A DNA stretch of 64,000 bases from Pseudomonas mendocina (GTDB taxonomy: Bacteria; Pseudomonadota; Gammaproteobacteria; Pseudomonadales; Pseudomonadaceae). Position 1 is the stretch's first letter, and every line of letters begins with the position of its first letter. The translations under genes and the position numbers were made by a program. A model generated the notes under the pieces. It saw only the letters and a list, made by a program, of their open reading frames with translations. It did no database searches and had not been told where the DNA came from. Location of the stretch: the NCBI GenBank assembly GCA_037482215.1, contig CP148074.1, positions 3,782,001 through 3,846,000 on the forward strand, given 5' to 3'. This document shows, in pieces, positions 19,177 to 27,307 of the stretch.

Positions 19177-20145
19177 TCAGGCACCGAGCTGAGCAAATCC
19201 ATCCCGAATTTCGGCTTCAGGCAAGTTATCGCCAATAAAGACGATAACTGATTGGCGTGTTTCCCCCGCCTGCCAAGGCTCGGCGTAATCAAATCCGTAC
19301 AGCCGCAACACCCCCTGAAATACCATACGCCGGTCTTCACCGGCTATTGCCAGTACACCTTTGTAGCGCAGCAGTGAGTTGCCGTACTGCTCCAGTAGAT
19401 TTTCCATAAAGGCGCTGAGCTTATCGATGTCCAAGTCCTGCTCGCTGCTAAGTACCAATGTACTGATGCGGTCAGGGTTATTGGCTGGCAGCAACGGGCG
19501 CAAGGTCATCACCGGACCTAGATCGTCATTCAAATTGAAGCCGCGCACATCCAGCAGCTCGGACAGATCAATACGGCCATGCTCAACATGGCGCACCGGC
19601 GCACGTCGGTTAATACGCTGCAGACGCTGAGTCAGTGCATCAACTTGCGTTTGGTCGGCCAGATCGGTCTTGCTGATCAAAATACGATCGGCAAACCCCA
19701 CCTGCGCCTGAGCTATCGCCTCCTGCAAATGACGCTCAGCGTTAACCGCATCCACCAACGTGATAATGCCGTCCAACACATAACGCTCGCACAACTCTTC
19801 ATCGGCAAAGAACGTCTGCGCGACCGGTGCCGGATCGGCCAGTCCAGTGCATTCGATCACCAGCCGGTCGAAGTCCAACTCGCCGCTATCGAGTTTATCC
19901 AGCAGCAGGTACAGCGCTTTTTCCAGCTCTACATGGATGGAACAACAGACGCATCCGTTAGCCAATGTCATGACCTGCACTGGCTCGCTGCCGAGCAATT
20001 GCGTATCAATCGGTGTGTCGCTGTATTCGTTCTCGATCACCGCCAGCTTCAGGCCATGCTCGGCTTGCAGCATGTGACGCAATAGGGTTGTTTTGCCTGC
20101 CCCCAGAAAACCACTGAGCACCGTGACCGGAATCACCTTTGACAT
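19177..20145 (-). CDS. yjiA: CobW/YjiA-type G3E GTPase
   Basis: A 322-residue G3E GTPase. Walker A is GFLGAGKTT, the metal site is GCVCCS (CxCC), Walker B is ECTGLADP and the base-recognition motif is SKTD. The C-terminal CobW_C domain is present (GVLAIAGEDRRMVFQGV). Such proteins handle Zn, Co or Ni for client enzymes; the metal and client cannot be told here. It is the last gene of cstA-ybdD-yjiA, with 93 bp after ybdD. No long His-rich metal loop is present, which separates it from zinc-storing family members. Confidence 0.9.
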   Translation of the reverse strand: MSKVIPVTVLSGFLGAGKTTLLRHMLQAEHGLKLAVIENEYSDTPIDTQLLGSEPVQVMTLANGCVCCSIHVELEKALYLLLDKLDSGELDFDRLVIECTGLADPAPVAQTFFADEELCERYVLDGIITLVDAVNAERHLQEAIAQAQVGFADRILISKTDLADQTQVDALTQRLQRINRRAPVRHVEHGRIDLSELLDVRGFNLNDDLGPVMTLRPLLPANNPDRISTLVLSSEQDLDIDKLSAFMENLLEQYGNSLLRYKGVLAIAGEDRRMVFQGVLRLYGFDYAEPWQAGETRQSVIVFIGDNLPEAEIRDGFAQLGA

Positions 20146-20238
20146 AACCGCAACCTCATAACGAAATACGCCACGACAAGCGTGGCGTATGGATTCATAT
20201 CAGCCGGATTGTAACCGACTCAGCTACAAGCAGCTGTT

Positions 20239-20442
20239 TCAGCAACAACGTACGGGGCGACCTTTACCGCCACCATAACGAGCATCCTGGCGCTCACGAA
20301 AAAAGTCTTCGTAGCTCATTACGGGCTGATCCGGGTGTTTGTTTTTCATGTGTTCGACATAGGTGTCGTAATCCGGCATGCCGACCAACATACGCGCGGC
20401 TTGCCCCAGATACTTACCCATACGACTCAAATCATTGAACAC
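20239..20442 (-). CDS. ybdD: YbdD/YjiX family small protein
   Basis: A 67-residue protein ([20 protein letters not shown]...) with the family segments [12 protein letters not shown] and [16 protein letters not shown], and a CC end. It starts with GTG at 20442. The family is almost always encoded directly after CstA-type transporters, as here (49 bp), and is needed for pyruvate or peptide transport in the E. coli relatives. Confidence 0.93.
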   Translation of the reverse strand: MFNDLSRMGKYLGQAARMLVGMPDYDTYVEHMKNKHPDQPVMSYEDFFRERQDARYGGGKGRPVRCC

Positions 20443-20491
20443 CAGTATTTACCTCATGAGTGCCGGGCCCCCAGGCCCGGCGGATCAGCTA

Positions 20492-22552
20492 TCAAGCGTT
20501 CGGCGCAGCCTGATAGGGAGTTTCCTTGTCAGTGCGCTGCGGGTTAACCCACGCGGCGCGGCCGATTTTCAGGGCATAGAACAGGATGCTGAAGACCACC
20601 ACCAGGAACAGCACGCTAAGACCAGCGTTGGTGTAGGCGTTCATGATCACATGCTGCATCTGACCGAGGTCCTTGGCCGGAGCCAGAATTTGACCTGCAT
20701 CCAACGCCGTTTCGTACTTCTTGGCCAAGGCCAGGAAACCAACAGCCGGGTTGGCATCGAACAGCTTGATCAGGCTCGCAACCGTGGTGCAGATCAGCAG
20801 CCACACAGCAGGTAGCAAGGTGACCCAGATGTACTGCTGGCGCTTCATTTTGATCAGCACAACAGTGCACAGCATCAGCGCGATACCGGCCAGCATCTGG
20901 TTAGAGATGCCGAACAACGGCCACAACGTGTTGATGCCGCCCAGCGGGTCGACCACGCCCTGATACAACAGATAGCCCCACAGCGCCACGCACCCTGCAG
21001 TTGCAATCACGTTAGCGCCCCAAGACTCGGTGCGGCGCAGCGCAGGCACGAAGTTGCCCAGCAGGTCCTGCAGCATAAAGCGGCCTGCACGGGTACCGGC
21101 ATCCACAGCAGTCAGAATGAACAGCGCTTCAAACAGAATCGCGAAGTGGTACCAGAACGCCATAGTGTTCTCACCCGGCAGCGCCTGGTGAAGAATCTGC
21201 GCGATACCCACCGCCAGTGTTGGCGCACCGCCTGCACGGTTGAGAATAGTGTTCTCACCGATGTCATTAGCAACGGCTTCAAGCGCCTCTGGAGTGATCA
21301 CGAAGCCCCAGTTGCTCACCGCAGCAGCAACGCTCACTACATCAGAACCGACCACGGCGGGTGGGCTGTTCATGGCGAAATACACGCCAGGATCAATGAT
21401 CGATGCAGCGACCATGGCCATGATCGCGACCATGGACTCCATCAGCATGCCGCCGTAACCGATGTAGCGGGCATGGGTTTCATTGGCCAACAGTTTCGGC
21501 GTGGTGCCAGAGCTGATCAGCGCATGGAAGCCAGACACCGCACCGCAGGCAATGGTGATAAACAGGAACGGGAACAGTGCGCCTTTCCAGACCGGGCCAG
21601 TGCCATCAGTGAACTGAGTCAAGGCTGGCATTTTCAGCTCAGGCGCCAGCATCAGAATGCCGACTGCCAACGCTACGATGGTACCGATCTTGAGGAACGT
21701 CGACAGGTAGTCACGCGGAGCCAGAATCAGCCATACCGGCAGTACCGCCGCGACAAAGCCATAGCCCACCAGCATCCAGGTGATCTGCACACCGGTAAAG
21801 GTGAACATCGGCCCCCACACTGGGTCAGCCGCCACAACACCACCGAGCCAGATTGAACCCAGCAGCAGTGCAACACCAATCACAGAGATTTCACCGATGC
21901 GGCCTGGGCGGATATAGCGCATGTAAATGCCCATGAACATCGCAATCGGAATCGTCGCAATCACTGTGAACATGCCCCAAGGGCTTTCAGCCAGCGCCTT
22001 AACCACGATCAGAGAAAGCACCGCTAGGATGATGATCATGATCAGGAAGCAACCGAACAGGGCGATGGTGCCTGGAATCCGGCCCATTTCCTCACGCACC
22101 ATATCGCCCAGAGAGCGGGCATTACGGCGGGTAGAAATAAACAGCACCATGAAGTCCTGCACGGCACCGGCCAAAACCACACCGGCAATCAGCCAAAGCG
22201 TGCCTGGCAGGTAGCCCATTTGCGCGGCCAGAACCGGACCGACCAAGGGGCCAGCCCCGGCGATGGCAGCAAAGTGGTGACCAAAGAGCACATGCTTGTT
22301 GGTCGGCACAAAGTCCAGGCCATCATTGTTCAACACGGCAGGAGTGGCCCGTGTTGGATCAAGTTGCATCACCTTGTTGGCAATAAACAAGCTGTAGTAA
22401 CGGTACGCCACCAGATAGATGGCCAGTGCCGCAACCACTATCCACAGCGCGTTAATCGTTTCGCCCCGGCTTAACGCCACTGTCCCCAGGGCAAAGGCTC
22501 CCAGTACGGCGACTGCGAACCAGGCAAGGTGACCTATCAGTCGATTCATCAA
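20492..22552 (-). CDS. cstA: Carbon starvation protein CstA (peptide/pyruvate transporter family)
   Basis: A 686-residue inner-membrane protein with many hydrophobic segments (15 or more). Typical CstA segments include LFGHHFAAIAGAGPLVGPVL, GCFLIMIIILAVLSL and GFHALISSGTTPK. Its N-terminus has a membrane segment right after MMNRLIGHLAW. It leads the operon cstA-ybdD-yjiA. GGAG lies 8-11 bp before the ATG, and an AAYAAYAA-type motif (AATAACAA, minus strand 22601-22594) lies about 42 nt upstream, a possible Hfq/Crc catabolite-control site. Confidence 0.95.
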   Translation of the reverse strand: MMNRLIGHLAWFAVAVLGAFALGTVALSRGETINALWIVVAALAIYLVAYRYYSLFIANKVMQLDPTRATPAVLNNDGLDFVPTNKHVLFGHHFAAIAGAGPLVGPVLAAQMGYLPGTLWLIAGVVLAGAVQDFMVLFISTRRNARSLGDMVREEMGRIPGTIALFGCFLIMIIILAVLSLIVVKALAESPWGMFTVIATIPIAMFMGIYMRYIRPGRIGEISVIGVALLLGSIWLGGVVAADPVWGPMFTFTGVQITWMLVGYGFVAAVLPVWLILAPRDYLSTFLKIGTIVALAVGILMLAPELKMPALTQFTDGTGPVWKGALFPFLFITIACGAVSGFHALISSGTTPKLLANETHARYIGYGGMLMESMVAIMAMVAASIIDPGVYFAMNSPPAVVGSDVVSVAAAVSNWGFVITPEALEAVANDIGENTILNRAGGAPTLAVGIAQILHQALPGENTMAFWYHFAILFEALFILTAVDAGTRAGRFMLQDLLGNFVPALRRTESWGANVIATAGCVALWGYLLYQGVVDPLGGINTLWPLFGISNQMLAGIALMLCTVVLIKMKRQQYIWVTLLPAVWLLICTTVASLIKLFDANPAVGFLALAKKYETALDAGQILAPAKDLGQMQHVIMNAYTNAGLSVLFLVVVFSILFYALKIGRAAWVNPQRTDKETPYQAAPNA

Positions 22553-23096
22553 AAAACTCCTGCCCTGGGCCTAAACCCTACGGCAATTCATAGTTGTTAT
22601 TGTCCACGCTTCAAGCGAAGCAAGCTGACCCACTTCAGATGAAAGCAGAAACACCTTCGTGCACAACTGTAAGCCATCTGCGGAAAAGGTGCATGCTAAA
22701 GCCCTTATCAGAGTGAAAGACCGAGTCAACGCGCACGAAAAAGACTAGCTGGGACAATTGAACTTGTATTGAAAAGAAGACGCTATCTGCAATTTCATCT
22801 ATGGCAGACGCTTTTGATACCACTTAAAAATTCTAGCAACTCATAAAAGGAACAGTATTAGCCAAAAGTCGCTAAGTATTGGAAGCAAAACGCCAGCAAT
22901 ATCAAGGCTCGGGAACAAATTTCAGGTCTTTGCAATCTATCGATTGCGAGTCTTCTGTTCGTACAGCAACACCCAATCAGAAGCCTGGCAGCAATACCAC
23001 TTCGGCTTACGGTATGAGCCAGTACAGGACAGGAGTCGTACGTGCAAGGCTCACTCCGCAGGCTGCCTAACTGTGCACTCCTTTGGAGAGATCACC
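22553..23096. other. 544-bp intergenic region between divergent cstA and MBL gene
   Basis: The stretch is noticeably AT-richer than its surroundings in 22620-22960. It contains the cstA leader at its left end. I see no convincing coding frame (short frames on both strands lack ribosome sites), no tRNA and no strong hairpin terminator. It must hold the promoters of both divergent genes, but I could not pick clear -35/-10 pairs. Confidence 0.5.
22594..22601 (-). promoter_or_regulatory. Possible Crc/Hfq catabolite-activity motif upstream of cstA
   Basis: The minus strand reads AATAACAA within ACAATAACAAC, an exact match to the AAYAAYAA motif recognised by Hfq with Crc in pseudomonads. It lies in the cstA leader about 42 nt before the ATG. 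An 8-nt match occurs often by chance. Confidence 0.3.
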
Positions 23097-24047
23097 ATGC
23101 TTCGATTACAGGGATTTTTTCTGAGCGTCCTTATATGTCTGCCGCTGCAATTCGCGGTTGCGGCCGATGATGGGCAAAGCGTCGATCTCAAGCAGTACAG
23201 CAATCGTCAAACCCTACCTGACTTCACGGCAGCTGCCTGCCCGGGGACTCCTCGTAGTCTCACGCAGATCAAGGGCAATCTCTATAGACACACTAATGGC
23301 AGTGGTCTGGCCGTTCACAGTGGACTAGTACTCATCACCAAAGAGGGGGCTCTGGTAATTGATCCAGCCCAAGCTTGCACGTCCAAATGGCTTCTGGATG
23401 AGATTAAAACGCGATTCAACGTCCCAGTTAAATATGTGGTTTATACGCACGCCCATGCCGACCATGTCAGCGGCGGTAAAGTTTTTCAGCAAGCTGGGGC
23501 GATCGTTGTAGCCAATCAACGTGCAATAGAACCTCTGATCGGCGAGAAGATTGATACCGCCCTACCGAACAGAGTATTCGATAAAGACATGCAGATATCA
23601 CTAGGGGGTGAAACAGTGCTTTTGCACCGAGTGGCCCCAAGCCACTCTGACAGCATGATCATGGTGCTTTTCCCAGGCTACAAAGCCCTGCAATGCACCG
23701 ACGTCTGCGAGAGTAAAACAATGCCCTATAACGACTTTCTGGACTTCTACTACCCTGGCTGGATTGAAACCCTCGACTGGGTAATCAAACAAGACGTTGA
23801 CGTGATTGATGTAGGCCACTACACCCCTGCAACACGTGAAGATCAGGAAGCATTGCGTGCCTATCTGGTGAGTCTTCATCAACAAGTGCTGGATCTTGTG
23901 CGAGCCGGACAATCCTGGGACCAACTCTACCGCAATGTGAAGTTTTCACCCGAAGTACAATCCTGGACCGGCTTCACTAACATGAAAATGGCCAATATTC
24001 AGGGGATGTACCGCTGGGTATCCAACCACCGTCGTGGTGCCTGGTAA
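23097..24047 (+). CDS. Secreted metallo-beta-lactamase-fold hydrolase
   Basis: A 316-residue exported protein with signal peptide MLRLQGFFLSVLICLPLQFA (cleavage near VAA, residue 24). The MBL zinc motif HxHxDH is intact in YTHAHADHVSGG; a third histidine is in APSHSDSMI, the aspartate is probably in LQCTDVC and the last histidine in DVGHYTPAT. The substrate is unknown; similar proteins occur in quinoprotein-linked and lactonase-like subfamilies. The start at 23097 has GGAGAG upstream; the frame is open further but without ribosome site. In P. aeruginosa, as I recall, no such gene lies between cstA and mapZ. Confidence 0.82.
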   Translation: MLRLQGFFLSVLICLPLQFAVAADDGQSVDLKQYSNRQTLPDFTAAACPGTPRSLTQIKGNLYRHTNGSGLAVHSGLVLITKEGALVIDPAQACTSKWLLDEIKTRFNVPVKYVVYTHAHADHVSGGKVFQQAGAIVVANQRAIEPLIGEKIDTALPNRVFDKDMQISLGGETVLLHRVAPSHSDSMIMVLFPGYKALQCTDVCESKTMPYNDFLDFYYPGWIETLDWVIKQDVDVIDVGHYTPATREDQEALRAYLVSLHQQVLDLVRAGQSWDQLYRNVKFSPEVQSWTGFTNMKMANIQGMYRWVSNHRRGAW

Positions 24048-24068
24048 CGCCAACTAGTAGCGCCTTCA

Positions 24069-24098
24069 TGCCCCGGCCTTAGGTCGGGGCTCTGCTTT
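24069..24098 (+). terminator. Terminator-like hairpin after the MBL gene
   Basis: GCCCCGGCC / GGTCGGGGC (one G-T pair) with a TTA loop, followed by TCTGCTTT. It lies 22 bp after the stop. Confidence 0.65.
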
Positions 24099-24268
24099 AA
24101 AGCTGACAGTTAACTAAGGGCAAAGCCCCCCTAACTGATGTGAACCCATACAAAATTTGCGTGCCTTAATTGCTCTGCAGCGCAATAATCAGCACATCAG
24201 TGCAACTAGAGCATGCCAGTTACAAAGGGCTTCTCTATAGTGGCTAAAATCGCGCAGGAGTTTTCCAC

Positions 24269-24637
24269 ATGAGTCCATCAGGCAGTGAGCGCCGCCGTTT
24301 TCAGCGCATTGAATTTGATGCACCCACCACCTTGAAACAGGGCGAGCATACTTGGGATGTCGAACTGCACGACATTTCACTCAAGGGCCTGTTAGTTAAA
24401 CGCCCCGAGCATTGGAATGCCGACCCCAATGCCAGCTTCAGTGTGCAAATTGACCTAAGCGAAAACACTCACGTCGTACTGGATGTTGTACTGACCCGCA
24501 GCCAGGACGAGCTTCTGGGCTTTGTCTGCCGGCATATCGACTTGGACTCCATCAGCCACTTGCGCCGTCTGCTGGAGCTAAACCTCGGTGACGACAGCTT
24601 GCTGGAGCGTGAACTGGCAGCGCTTGGCGATCATTAA
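24269..24637 (+). CDS. mapZ: PilZ-domain c-di-GMP receptor MapZ
   Basis: A 122-residue stand-alone PilZ protein. The c-di-GMP motifs are intact: RRRFQRIEF (RxxxR) and DISLKG (DxSxxG). The end HIDLDSISHLRRLLELNLGD matches what I recall of PA4608/MapZ, which on c-di-GMP binding inhibits the chemoreceptor methyltransferase CheR1. Synteny (next to radA, convergent) agrees. CAGGAG lies 9 bp before the ATG. It is a plausible reader of c-di-GMP made by MorA in this window. Confidence 0.93.
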   Translation: MSPSGSERRRFQRIEFDAPTTLKQGEHTWDVELHDISLKGLLVKRPEHWNADPNASFSVQIDLSENTHVVLDVVLTRSQDELLGFVCRHIDLDSISHLRRLLELNLGDDSLLERELAALGDH

Positions 24638-24660
24638 TCCAGACCGCCAAGCGCACAAAG

Positions 24661-26025
24661 CTATTCGAATAGCGCATCCAACGCTTGATCCAGGCGTGTC
24701 ACAGCAACAACCTGCAAGCCGGGCGGCGCATCTTTCGGCGCATTACCTTTGGGGATAATGGCGCGTTTAAAGCCATGCTTAGCTGCCTCTTTCAGGCGCT
24801 CCTGACCGCTGGGCACCGGGCGAATCTCACCGGATAGACCCACCTCACCGAATACCAATACATCATTAGGCAGTGGACGGTTGCGCAGGCTGGATATCAC
24901 CGCTGCCAACAGCGCCAAGTCTGAAGCGGTCTCCAACACCTTGACCCCACCCACGACGTTGAGAAACACATCCTGATCGTAGGTCGGAATACCGCCATGT
25001 CGGTGTAATACAGCCAGCAGCATGGCCAACCGGTTCTGATCCAGCCCCAGCGTGACCCGGCGCGGGTTAGCCATATGGCTCGTATCAACCAGCGCCTGAA
25101 CTTCAACCAGCATTGGGCGAGTGCCTTCCCATGTGGCCATGACCACGCTGCCGGGCACCTCTTCTTGGGCCCGCGTAAGGAAAATCGCGGAAGGATTGGT
25201 CACCTCTTTAAGGCCCTTGTCGGTCATGCCGAACACGCCCAGCTCATTGACCGCTCCGAAACGGTTCTTCACCGCCCGCAGTAAACGCAGACGCCCGTCG
25301 GACTCACCTTCGAAATACAGCACGGTATCGACCATGTGCTCCAGAACGCGAGGCCCCGCCAAGGCGCCCTCTTTCGTGACATGGCCAACTAGAAAAATCG
25401 CCGTGCCACTCTGCTTGGCAAAGCGCACCAGCAGCGCCGCACTCTCGCGTACTTGGGCGACACCGCCCGGCGCTGACTGCAGTTGCTCGGTAAAGATGGT
25501 CTGGATCGAGTCGATCACCATCACCTTAGGCTTTTCCAGGCGGGCCGTGGCGATGATGCTTTCGATACAGGTTTCGGTCATGACCTTGAGCTTGTCTTCC
25601 GGCAAGCCCAGACGACGGGCGCGCATGGCAACCTGCTGCTGAGACTCCTCACCGGTGACATATAAGGCCGGAAACTTTACGGCGATGTTGCACAGCGTCT
25701 GCAACAGGATGGTGGACTTGCCGATGCCGGGATCACCACCGATGAGGACCACCGATCCGTCCACAAGGCCGCCACCAAGGACCCGGTCCAACTCACCGGA
25801 CGCTGTGGAAAACCTTGGCACCTCTTCAACACTGACCTCAGCCAGTGTTTTGAGCTGCGCCTGATCCCCCGCCCATCCGGCCCGGCCACTTGGTGTGGCA
25901 CTATTTGCCTCGATCAGGGTTTCCACTAACGTGTTCCATGTACCGCACTCACCGCACTGCCCGGCCCACTTGGGAAAGGTAGCGCCGCACTCTGTGCAGC
26001 CATACATGCGCTTGGCTTTGGCCAT
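24661..26025 (-). CDS. radA: DNA repair protein RadA
   Basis: A 454-residue RecA-like branch-migration helicase. The N-terminal C4 zinc finger is CTECGATFPKWAGQCGECGT (residues 10-29). Walker A is GGDPGIGKST, the RadA-specific motif is KNRFGAVNELGVF, and the C-terminal Lon-protease-like domain ends the protein (GEVGLSGEIRPV). It takes part in homologous recombination and fork repair. Length is normal. It is convergent with mapZ, with 23 bp between stops. Confidence 0.97.
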   Translation of the reverse strand: MAKAKRMYGCTECGATFPKWAGQCGECGTWNTLVETLIEANSATPSGRAGWAGDQAQLKTLAEVSVEEVPRFSTASGELDRVLGGGLVDGSVVLIGGDPGIGKSTILLQTLCNIAVKFPALYVTGEESQQQVAMRARRLGLPEDKLKVMTETCIESIIATARLEKPKVMVIDSIQTIFTEQLQSAPGGVAQVRESAALLVRFAKQSGTAIFLVGHVTKEGALAGPRVLEHMVDTVLYFEGESDGRLRLLRAVKNRFGAVNELGVFGMTDKGLKEVTNPSAIFLTRAQEEVPGSVVMATWEGTRPMLVEVQALVDTSHMANPRRVTLGLDQNRLAMLLAVLHRHGGIPTYDQDVFLNVVGGVKVLETASDLALLAAVISSLRNRPLPNDVLVFGEVGLSGEIRPVPSGQERLKEAAKHGFKRAIIPKGNAPKDAPPGLQVVAVTRLDQALDALFE

Positions 26026-26091
26026 TCCGGGACTCCTTCAAAAGCAGAGCCCGGATCATACGAAATAGCTGGATATATTTACAGCTAAACG

Positions 26092-26370
26092 TTATCCACG
26101 GCAGCCATTACCGCAGCCGCAGCACTGCCCCGAGGCCCTCTTCAGTTGCCGAGCCAGATCGTCTTTAAGCCCCACGCGCTCTTGCTTCAAAGCATTCAGC
26201 GCGGCGTCTGTCAGCAGCTCTTCACCGGACTCAATACGGCAGATCTGCTTATCCAGATGTTCATAGGCATCGGCCATCTGGGCAAAGCGCACGTCCTTCA
26301 TACGCAAGTCGTGCAGCGCTTCGCGCATATCGGGAAAGTCTTTCACCAGCGGATGATGTTCAACGTGCAT
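26092..26370 (-). CDS. YdcH-like DUF465 protein with Cys-rich tail
   Basis: A 92-residue protein. Residues 1-77 follow the DUF465/YdcH pattern (HHPLVKDFPDMREALHDL, ending in LKQERVGLKDDLARQL) and should form a helical hairpin or coiled coil. The last 13 residues contain CCGCGNGC, four cysteines that could bind a metal; this tail is absent from the paralogue next door. A perfect ANR/FNR box lies upstream at 26432-26445, so induction at low oxygen is likely. Function is unknown. Confidence 0.85.
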   Translation of the reverse strand: MHVEHHPLVKDFPDMREALHDLRMKDVRFAQMADAYEHLDKQICRIESGEELLTDAALNALKQERVGLKDDLARQLKRASGQCCGCGNGCRG

Positions 26371-26431
26371 GTGGACGCTCCAGTAGTCGCTGTCTATGGA
26401 GTCAGAATATTCCTAGGCACATCTGCATCGT

Positions 26432-26445
26432 TTGATCAGGATCAA
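26432..26445 (-). promoter_or_regulatory. Perfect ANR/FNR box upstream of DUF465 gene
   Basis: TTGAT-CAGG-ATCAA, a full match to TTGAT-N4-ATCAA. It lies 62 bp before the ATG at 26370. On the minus strand a -10-like AATATT starts 21 nt after the box, the spacing of a class II activator site centred at -41.5. Confidence 0.8.
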
Positions 26446-26454
26446 GCAATCAGC

Positions 26455-26697
26455 CTAAAGCGCCTTGCGCAAGCGCTCTTCAATGTCATCTTTAAGCGCC
26501 ACACGCTGCAGCTTTAAGCCTTGCAACACCAACTCGTCCATGGCTTCACGCCCACGCTCGACTTCATAGATGCGCGTATCCAACGCGGCGTACTCCTCGG
26601 CCAGACGACTGAAGTGACCGTCTGATGCCAACAGCCGCTGTAGCGGGTCGATAAACTCAGGAAACTCGCGGTGCAATGGATGGTGTTCCAGCGGCAT
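26455..26697 (-). CDS. YdcH-like DUF465 protein, paralogue
   Basis: An 80-residue helical protein, MPLEHHPLHREFPEFIDPLQ, ending KLQRVALKDDIEERLRKAL. It is clearly homologous to the protein encoded at 26092-26370 but lacks its Cys tail. The two are tandem on the minus strand, 84 bp apart, with the ANR box between them. YdcH-like proteins are small and uncharacterised; a protein-binding or chaperone-like role is only guesswork. Confidence 0.85.
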   Translation of the reverse strand: MPLEHHPLHREFPEFIDPLQRLLASDGHFSRLAEEYAALDTRIYEVERGREAMDELVLQGLKLQRVALKDDIEERLRKAL

Positions 26698-26829
26698 GTC
26701 AGTGTCCTCCTGATAGTTAGCTCTGAGCCTAGCTGATATCGCTGGTCGTACGCAAAGCAGGCTTTTTGATGGCTGACAAAGGCCGCACTACACTTCCAAC
26801 ACCCCCCCCGCGAAAGGAACTGCATCAAG

Positions 26830-27243
26830 ATGAGCATACTCAGTGAATTCAAAGCCTTTGCTGTAAAAGGCAACGTGGTTGATATGGCCGTAGGTATCAT
26901 CATTGGTGCCGCATTCGGCAAGATCGTCTCATCCTTTGTCGGCGATGTGATCATGCCCCCAATCGGCCTGTTAATCGGCGGGGTGGATTTCTCCGACTTG
27001 GCTATAACCCTAAAAGCGGCTGAAGGCGATATCCCCGCCGTAATGCTGAGCTACGGCAAGTTTATCCAGACCATTCTCGATTTCGTGATTGTCGCCTTTG
27101 CCATTTTCATGGGTATAAAAGTCATCAACCGCCTTAAGCGCGAGGAAGAAGCCGCACCGGAGGCTCCCGCAGCCCCAAGTCGTGAAGAGGAATTGCTGAG
27201 CGAAATTCGTGACTTGCTCAAGGCACAGCAACACAAGCCTTAA
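26830..27243 (+). CDS. mscL: Large-conductance mechanosensitive channel
   Basis: A 137-residue MscL. The start [20 protein letters not shown] and the pore helix [20 protein letters not shown] are typical. The second membrane segment lies near residues 75-98 and is followed by a charged cytoplasmic helix ([12 protein letters not shown]). It opens under membrane tension and releases solutes on osmotic downshock. It is convergent with the terC-type gene, with a shared terminator. Confidence 0.97.
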   Translation: MSILSEFKAFAVKGNVVDMAVGIIIGAAFGKIVSSFVGDVIMPPIGLLIGGVDFSDLAITLKAAEGDIPAVMLSYGKFIQTILDFVIVAFAIFMGIKVINRLKREEEAAPEAPAAPSREEELLSEIRDLLKAQQHKP

Positions 27244-27259
27244 CACCCTTGAGGCCAAT

Positions 27260-27289
27260 AAAAAAGGCACCTTTCGGTGCCTTTTTTTT
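27260..27289. terminator. Bidirectional terminator between mscL and terC-type gene
   Basis: AAAAAGGCACC / GGTGCCTTTTT with loop TTTC, T-rich on both strands in the outgoing direction. Confidence 0.9.
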
Positions 27290-27307
27290 ACATCACTCGC
27301 TGCCGAG

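Noticed and set aside
22635..22823. 62-codon minus-strand ORF between cstA and the MBL gene
   Set aside because: No ribosome site, no recognisable domain and AT-rich context typical of a promoter region.
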